46,393 nucleotides of DNA. Origin: Methanofollis sp. UBA420. Lineage in GTDB: Archaea; Halobacteriota; Methanomicrobia; Methanomicrobiales; Methanofollaceae. The stretch is taken from the NCBI RefSeq assembly GCF_002498315.1, contig NZ_DAGX01000005.1, forward strand, positions 47,957 through 94,349, in the 5' to 3' direction. The notes beneath the pieces are model-generated. The model was given only the letters and a program-made list of their open reading frames with translations, was not told where the DNA came from and did not search any database. Shown piece by piece: positions 41,823-46,393 of this stretch; the first letter of the stretch is position 1, and each line of letters begins with the position of its first letter. Position numbers and translations under genes: made by a program.

Positions 41823-42412
41823 TCAGGTCAGAGTGTTCAGAAATACCTGAATCCATATGTTTTTGAAGAATGGTCGGGCTCTGTCGCCCTCTCCGCGGAG
41901 GACAAGACTGTCTGGACGGACACGGACACTCGTGAATTTGACACGAATACTCTCGAAGCCTGCATCTTTCCCCTTTTTGTCGAGGATCTCGTACAGTTCC
42001 TCCATGGTGGCCGTAATGTTATCTTCGGGCCAGTCTTCCGGAATCCCTACATCGATATATCCTTCGACGTCATGTCCATAGTTGATAACCGGTCCCCTGC
42101 GGTACAGGCGAGGTTTTGCAAAAGAATCGAAGGTATCGTCGGTAAAGTTGTCTAATTGAAGATACCATGAGATCCACGGGTGCGCGGTCTGTGCATCTCT
42201 AAAGTCCGGAAGACTCTCATAAATGCCCAGAATTTTTCATGGGATCTCAGTTCCTCAATGGCATTCGCACGTGCTTCGGGTGTCAGATCTCTACGTTCAT
42301 CTACGTAGTTCTATTCACTGCCGTTCTGTTGCGCGGAGGCAAGTCCCACAAATGCCGAGGTCAGCAAGGTCAGGATAAGCAGGACCGACAGAATTCTGGC
42401 TTTTCTTTTCAT
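41823..42412 (-). pseudogene. Broken gene for a secreted protein of unknown function
   Basis: On the minus strand an ATG at 42412 with a strong GGGAGGAG ribosome binding site begins a signal peptide (KRKARILSVLLILTLLTSAF, cleavage after LASA). After 33 codons a TAG (42311-42313) interrupts, but the frame continues as NYVDERRDLTPEARANAIEE. Near 42216-42224 the sense moves to another frame (ESLPDFRDAQTAHPWISWYL) and runs to the stop at 41823 (GYIDVGIPEDWPEDNITATMEE, VKFTSVRVRPDSLVLRGEGD). One stop and one frameshift make it a probable pseudogene. I do not recognise the family. AT-rich TATA candidates lie near 42510-42535. Confidence 0.65.
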
Positions 42413-42462
42413 TTTCTTCACTCCTCCCTTCGTGCAGGATGCCGTCCGGATGCCGGGGCCTA

Positions 42463-42825
42463 TCACGGCATCGCATGGAGACAAAATCCCGAATTTTGCA
42501 TCCCCACCATTAAATATGGCGAAAAATATATTTGTGGTCTCTGAGCAGATCGTTTATCTGTCAGGGGGTGGAGGTGCGAACTCTTGCGGGAGATTTCAGG
42601 AGAATGATCAGGGGGCCGTCGCCATCGAACATTCAACATCTCTCCAGAGTTGATTTTCAATGCTGTCGCAAGGAGCATGAGACCTGTCGTAAAGAGAGAC
42701 GAAGCGGCAAGATATCCCAGAGCGACACCGACCTCAGGAGACGGAAGATTGCTGAGAATATCGGCACTAAGTGCGACGAACCCGCATGCCGCCATCCCGA
42801 GTGCGGTGGTGAGGATGATCTTCAC
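42463..42825 (-). CDS. Small membrane protein, possibly degraded at its C-terminus
   Basis: A 120-codon frame from a GTG at 42825. The first 60 residues are convincing: two hydrophobic helices (about 3-25, IILTTALGMAACGFVALSAD, and 32-55, VGVALGYLAASSLFTTGLML). From about residue 65 the sequence (RWRRPPDHSPEISRKSSHLHPL) looks unlike protein-coding DNA and overlaps promoter-like AT-rich sequence, so the true C-terminus may be lost. It starts three bases after the stop of a winged-helix fragment on the same strand, a common regulator plus membrane protein pairing. Function unknown. Confidence 0.4.
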   Translation of the reverse strand: MKIILTTALGMAACGFVALSADILSNLPSPEVGVALGYLAASSLFTTGLMLLATALKINSGEMLNVRWRRPPDHSPEISRKSSHLHPLTDKRSAQRPQIYFSPYLMVGMQNSGFCLHAMP

Positions 42826-42828
42826 CTG

Positions 42829-43082
42829 CTATATTTTCGATGGATGCGAGAGCGCATACCCTTTATACGATATCTCATAATAAACCCACTTGTGTTCGTT
42901 TTCTTTGCGCCGTACGAGGTTTGATGCAAGCATTTTTGCAAGGTGGGTGTAGGCAGAGGAATTCTCCCTACGACCTCCAGATCCTTTGGGGAAAAATGAA
43001 TGCACAGATCGAAAGTCTGCCTTCTCCCTATCGAAAGGCCATGGTCCAGCTCAGGGACCATTTCTTCAAGTGTCACCACCAC
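42829..43082 (-). pseudogene. Degraded winged-helix regulator
   Basis: The minus strand from about 42963 to the TAG at 42829 reads NSSAYTHLAKMLASNLVRRK then KWVYYEISYKGYALSHPSKI, the recognition helix and wing of an ArsR-type HTH protein. Upstream, coding sense seems to continue in another frame (MVVTLEEMVPELDHG to SPKDLEVVGR), so a frameshift near 42965-42975 is likely. It would have preceded the small membrane protein. The family is not certain. Confidence 0.4.
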
Positions 43083-43104
43083 CTGATCGTATTGTACCGG
43101 ACAG

Positions 43105-43257
43105 ATGATGCGCAGCGATCAAAACGCAATGAAGAAACTCAATCCCGATTACCTCGTCCCGATGCGCTGCATGGGATGGGATGCCATCAACCGGTTCATG
43201 GCGGCAATGCCGGGGAAGTGCATCATCAACACTGTCGGGACAACGTACGTATTTTAG
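43105..43257 (+). pseudogene. C-terminal fragment of an MBL-fold hydrolase
   Basis: About 50 codons on the plus strand ending at TAG 43255-43257 read KKLNPDYLVPMRCMGWDAIN then RFMAAMPGKCIINTVGTTYVF. This is the typical C-terminus of archaeal metallo-beta-lactamase-fold proteins of the ribofuranosylaminobenzene-phosphate-synthase-like group (HCTGWxAI then NTVGTTY). The His of HCTGW is Arg here, and no N-terminal part is found upstream. It is a remnant. Confidence 0.55.
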
Positions 43258-43660
43258 GGCCCTGAATATCTTTATTGTGGCGGAGAACCGGACCATTGGC
43301 AATCGGGGTCCCGATTTGCCCCGGGATCCCAAAATTTTAAAATAGATCCCGATAAAAATTATTTATGTACTTTTAAACCCCTGAACCCGCGGGAGATTTG
43401 AATCTCTCCCCGATGTTCATGCCCGGAGATCGCAGCATGCCTTCACATACCTGTGATGGCAGAATGGTGTAATCTGCACTGCTCTTCATCTCCCGGCGGG
43501 GTTATTTCAATGGATCAGTCCTCTTTCATGGCGGCACTGATTTACCCCTCTATCCCTGCACGTTTCGGTGTGTTTCCTTTGAATCATCCGTAACCTCCCC
43601 CCATGATTAAAACGGGAACATTCTTGTTTCCGGGACTGGTTTGTCGGGCAGGGTTGATGA
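43258..43660. other. AT-richer spacer without a gene
   Basis: I see no gene. The base composition is lower in GC than in most of the window. There is a cluster of GGGATCCC-like words (43307-43350), a TATA-like TTATTTATG near 43359-43367, and an imperfect hairpin GGGAGATT/AATCTCTCCC near 43391-43410. If the TATA word drives the next gene, the leader is nearly 270 bases long. Confidence 0.45.
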
Positions 43661-45241
43661 ATGCCCGCTTTCTGGCATGGTGCATCTCAGGATCGGATCA
43701 TGAACATCCATGCATCGACCGATGAGCAATGCAAAAAACACATGAGAATTACCATGCAATCGTCAGTGAACCCCTGTAAATCCGGGGATAGAGCGCGCAA
43801 TGCTAAACGAACGAATAATTACCCGGCTATCCCGGGTGCTATCCGGAAAATGTCCCGGTTAGAACGGTTGTTCTTTATGAGGCCGGTATACACGATCATC
43901 ATGGCGGCCCGGATAACCGGCGCTGTTGATACGATACGATTCCGGCAGGCAATCGATGCTGCCTCTCTTATGCACCCGCTGCTCCGTGCAAAAGTCGTGT
44001 TCGATGAGCGGCACGAGGCCTGGTTCTCTTCCGACGGTGTCCCGCCGGTTCCCCTCCGGATTATTCCCCGGAAGTCTGAAACCCAGTGGCTAGATGAAAT
44101 GAAAGAAGAGGCACGGGTACCGTTCGATATCGGCAGGGAGCCGCTCATCAGGTTTGTGCTGCTGCAGTCACCGGAAGTATCTGACTTACTCATATTATGC
44201 AACCACAGTATCTGCGATGGTATGGCACTTGCCAACCTTATTCGCGACCTCTTTACTCTGTATGAAAATCCCGCAAAGGAAGTCCGCGTGCTGGACCCCC
44301 TGGATATTCTGGACATCGTGAAACCCGGAGTATCCCTGCAGGGACTCATTGCCCGGTTCTTTGTCGGCCTTGGAAACCGGAAGTGGAGAAGGAATCCATA
44401 CTATTTCGGGGCGGAAGAGTATGCTGCCCTGTACCGTGGTTTCTGGGCAAAACGAAAGCCCGGGCTTGTCCTCCTGGAGTTCGATCAGGATGAATCAGCA
44501 CGCCTCCTCGCAATCTGCAGGAGCCATGGGATTACTGTGGGATCAGCAGTCTCGGCGGCATGTCTGGCAGCCCACACGGATATCACCGGTGGTTTTTCAA
44601 AAAAACAGCAGACCATCATGGTTCCCTTTGACCTGAGGAGACGACTGGATCCCCCTATCGGGAATGTATTCTGTTTCTGCGATAGCGGGGCAAGGTTCCC
44701 CTTTGTGTATTCGCCAGGAAGGCCATTCTGGGACAACGCGAAGGACCTGCACAGGGAGATCCACTCAAGAGTGGAAGTCCTGGATCCCTCCTGTCTTGAC
44801 ATACCGGTGTTTGAACCATCCTTTATCGATGCCCTCACCGCATTTGCCCCGTATGTCAACAAAATCCCGGAAGCATATACCCACACAGATATCATGCAAC
44901 GTTTCATCAGGGATACCGGAAATGTTGTCATATCGTTCAACCGTAATTCCGAGAAGGACTTTCCCGGTTTTATTCCATCAAATGTCGGAAGGATCGATGT
45001 GCCCGAATCCCCGGACGGCATCCGGCTGGACCGGCTCATCTTCCTGCCGGGATTTTGTGAATCCGGTCCGCTGTCAATAGGCGGGGCGGGAGCTGGGGGT
45101 CGCACGGTATTTTCCATGCCGTTTGTGGACTGCATGGCAATGCTTGGGTCCTCACCGGGACCGGAACTGATCCGGATCCGGAACCGGGCGCTGGAGTACC
45201 TTGGCTTCCCGGAAAAAATGAGCGACAGGGAGATGGAGTGA
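43661..45241 (+). CDS. Condensation-domain-like acyltransferase
   Basis: The 526-residue protein resembles the chloramphenicol-acetyltransferase-like/condensation superfamily (PapA, alcohol acetyltransferase, wax-ester type): MSRLERLFFMRPVYTIIMAA, HPLLRAKVVFDERHEAWF, and the active-site motif LCNHSICDGMALANLIRDL near residue 185 (H-x-x-x-D-G with Asn for the first His). GNVFCFCDSGARFPFVYS lies near residue 345. Such enzymes join an acyl thioester to an alcohol or amine. The domain starts at about residue 60, so the 60 N-terminal residues may be untranslated; Met at about 64 or 28 could be the true start. Codon use is less GC-rich than that of neighbours and the gene stands alone beside gene remnants, which suggests transfer. 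Substrate unknown. Confidence 0.72.
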   Translation: MPAFWHGASQDRIMNIHASTDEQCKKHMRITMQSSVNPCKSGDRARNAKRTNNYPAIPGAIRKMSRLERLFFMRPVYTIIMAARITGAVDTIRFRQAIDAASLMHPLLRAKVVFDERHEAWFSSDGVPPVPLRIIPRKSETQWLDEMKEEARVPFDIGREPLIRFVLLQSPEVSDLLILCNHSICDGMALANLIRDLFTLYENPAKEVRVLDPLDILDIVKPGVSLQGLIARFFVGLGNRKWRRNPYYFGAEEYAALYRGFWAKRKPGLVLLEFDQDESARLLAICRSHGITVGSAVSAACLAAHTDITGGFSKKQQTIMVPFDLRRRLDPPIGNVFCFCDSGARFPFVYSPGRPFWDNAKDLHREIHSRVEVLDPSCLDIPVFEPSFIDALTAFAPYVNKIPEAYTHTDIMQRFIRDTGNVVISFNRNSEKDFPGFIPSNVGRIDVPESPDGIRLDRLIFLPGFCESGPLSIGGAGAGGRTVFSMPFVDCMAMLGSSPGPELIRIRNRALEYLGFPEKMSDREME

Positions 45242-45454
45242 GGTTTATCCCCACACAATTTTTCCCAGATGGGACGCAATCATTGAGTTTATCCCAAAAC
45301 TCTCGTTCATTTCTCCTCTCCCTGCATGCAGGAATCTGGAGAAAATCTCATTTTTGGGTCGATACCCCTCTCGATTCTATGATAAGCGGTGCGGACCAAC
45401 TGGGCCCCCTTTCTCTGCCGCCGTTCATAGGTCCTGGCGTATTCCTGCCCAATC

Positions 45455-46393
45455 TCACTCGCTCTTCCTGAGCCGCGCGAGGATCCGCATCTTCTTTTCT
45501 ATCGCCGCATCTGCGGCGGCCCTGACCTTTTCCTTCATCTCGTCGAAGTCGCGCGGTTCGGTGTCCACGACCTTCTTCACAGGGGTGTAGGCCGACTCGC
45601 GGAAGCGCGGCTGGAAGTCGTGCTCTTCGCCGCCGGAGACAAGGACCGAGGCAGCAGGCCCCTCCTCGACATGGCCCATCTGCTCGATCGGGACGCCGGC
45701 CGAGCGGACGACGGCCATGACCTCCTCCGCGTGCTCGGGGGGCACGACGATGAGGAGGGCGTCAAGGGAGACGCCGAGGTAGTCGATCTGGAGAGTGTCG
45801 AGCATGGCGAGCACCTTCGGCTCGACAAGTTTCCTGAGGTTTTCCTCGTCGACGACGATCCGACAGTCCGCGGTTTCGGCCATCTCGTAGACATCGCCGC
45901 GCAGTCCCCCGTTGGTGACGTCGGTCATGGTGTGGATGTGGTTGAGGACCGGGCTCTTCAGGAGGGCCTCGCAGGCCTTGAGGAAGTGAAGGTTGATCGT
46001 CTCCTCGACGACCTCGTGGTAGCCGAAGTAGAGCGCCGTCGTTGCGATGGTGCCGCCGCCCGCACCCGCGGTCATGAGGAGGACGTCGCCCGGCCGCGTC
46101 TCCTTCCGGGCGGTGAGGTGGTCGGCGACGCCGACAGCCCCGACGCACCCGGTCATCCTGTCGCCGAGGACCATGTCCCCGCCGATGCGGAGGGTCGACC
46201 CGGTGACCAGCGGGACGTCCATCGCCTCGGCGACGGCGGCGATCCCGGCGGTGTAGTCGAAGATCTTGGCGACGTCGCCGTCGTCCGCGACATGGATGTC
46301 GGAGAGGAGGGCGACGGGTTTTGCCCCCATCACATAAGCGTCACGCAGGGTCGCCCTGGTAACATGGAAACCGGCGAGGAAGGGGAAGTCGGA
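45455..46393 (-). CDS. HypE/PurM-like (AIR synthase-related) protein, 5' end outside window
   Basis: 312 codons of a PurM-fold protein continue across the window edge: ATLRDAYVMGAKPVALLSDI (start missing), DVPLVTGSTLRIGGDM, RPGDVLLMTAGAGGGTIATT, HTMTDVTNGGLRGDVYEMA and SLDALLIVVPPEHAEEVMAVV. These are the ATP-binding and dimer segments shared by HypE, PurM and SelD. The archaeal COG1973-type relatives are called hydrogenase maturation factor-like, but the exact reaction is not known for this branch. The C-terminal tail is charged and helical (DEMKEKVRAAADAAIEKKM). The gap 45242-45454 before it shows no feature. Confidence 0.8.
   Translation of the reverse strand, partial: SDFPFLAGFHVTRATLRDAYVMGAKPVALLSDIHVADDGDVAKIFDYTAGIAAVAEAMDVPLVTGSTLRIGGDMVLGDRMTGCVGAVGVADHLTARKETRPGDVLLMTAGAGGGTIATTALYFGYHEVVEETINLHFLKACEALLKSPVLNHIHTMTDVTNGGLRGDVYEMAETADCRIVVDEENLRKLVEPKVLAMLDTLQIDYLGVSLDALLIVVPPEHAEEVMAVVRSAGVPIEQMGHVEEGPAASVLVSGGEEHDFQPRFRESAYTPVKKVVDTEPRDFDEMKEKVRAAADAAIEKKMRILARLRKSE

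Noticed and set aside
42840..43104. Plus-strand frame of 141 codons over the remnant region
   Set aside because: The minus strand reads as a winged-helix end, and the real plus-strand sense (MBL tail) is in another frame.

Overview
The window comes from an archaeal chromosome of high GC content, most probably a methanogen of the order Methanomicrobiales (Methanofollis/Methanoculleus-like; the genus is inference). The archaeal signs are a TATA-binding protein, MCM helicases, an RFC clamp loader, Lhr, NMD3, a tRNA-Leu without encoded CCA, TATA-box promoters with short or absent leaders, the archaeal CoA route (pantoate kinase and phosphopantothenate synthetase) and a methanopterin-pathway aldolase (MptD).

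Layout. 1-1956 (minus) is the inner part of an RND/MMPL exporter. 2396-6174 (minus) is a compatible-solute operon: a glucosyl-3-phosphoglycerate synthase-like enzyme, a HAD phosphatase, an unknown protein and a GH15-like glycosidase. tRNA-Leu(CAG) and a TBP gene follow. 7931-19531 is a DNA replication and repair island: Lhr helicase, a metallophosphoesterase and an RPA-associated OB-fold protein run leftward, while RFC small subunit and two tandem MCM helicases run rightward. Each MCM is interrupted at the same site by a LAGLIDADG intein. A secreted M28 peptidase follows. 21779-26863 (minus) is a sulfur-type cluster: an SLC13-family permease, a metallo-beta-lactamase/rhodanese fusion, a split YeeE/YedE transporter and an ABC ATPase. 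27340-29824 holds two membrane-anchored proteins of unknown function and a broken lipoprotein gene. A winged-helix regulator diverges from a bacterial-type groES-groEL pair. A secreted beta-propeller protein and mptD-tatD follow.

35164-41801 (plus) is one compact run of overlapping genes: DUF424, NMD3, a Trm5/Taw2-like enzyme, CoaBC, pantoate kinase, phosphopantothenate synthetase, a second RFC-type subunit with a degenerate Walker B, and a methyltransferase that seems to start at CTG. 41823-43660 is a lower-GC stretch of gene remnants. A condensation-domain-like acyltransferase and a partial HypE/PurM-like gene close the window.

Most notable: the two intein-bearing MCM paralogs, whose inteins differ in age and decay, with a possible co-conversion footprint; a family of intergenic repeats whose hairpin stems differ in sequence but keep their geometry; two genes whose conserved N-termini lie upstream of any usual start codon; a clamp-loader paralog that has lost its Walker B acids; and two recently broken genes for exported proteins, each with an in-frame TAG. 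I see no CRISPR array, phage or insertion sequence.
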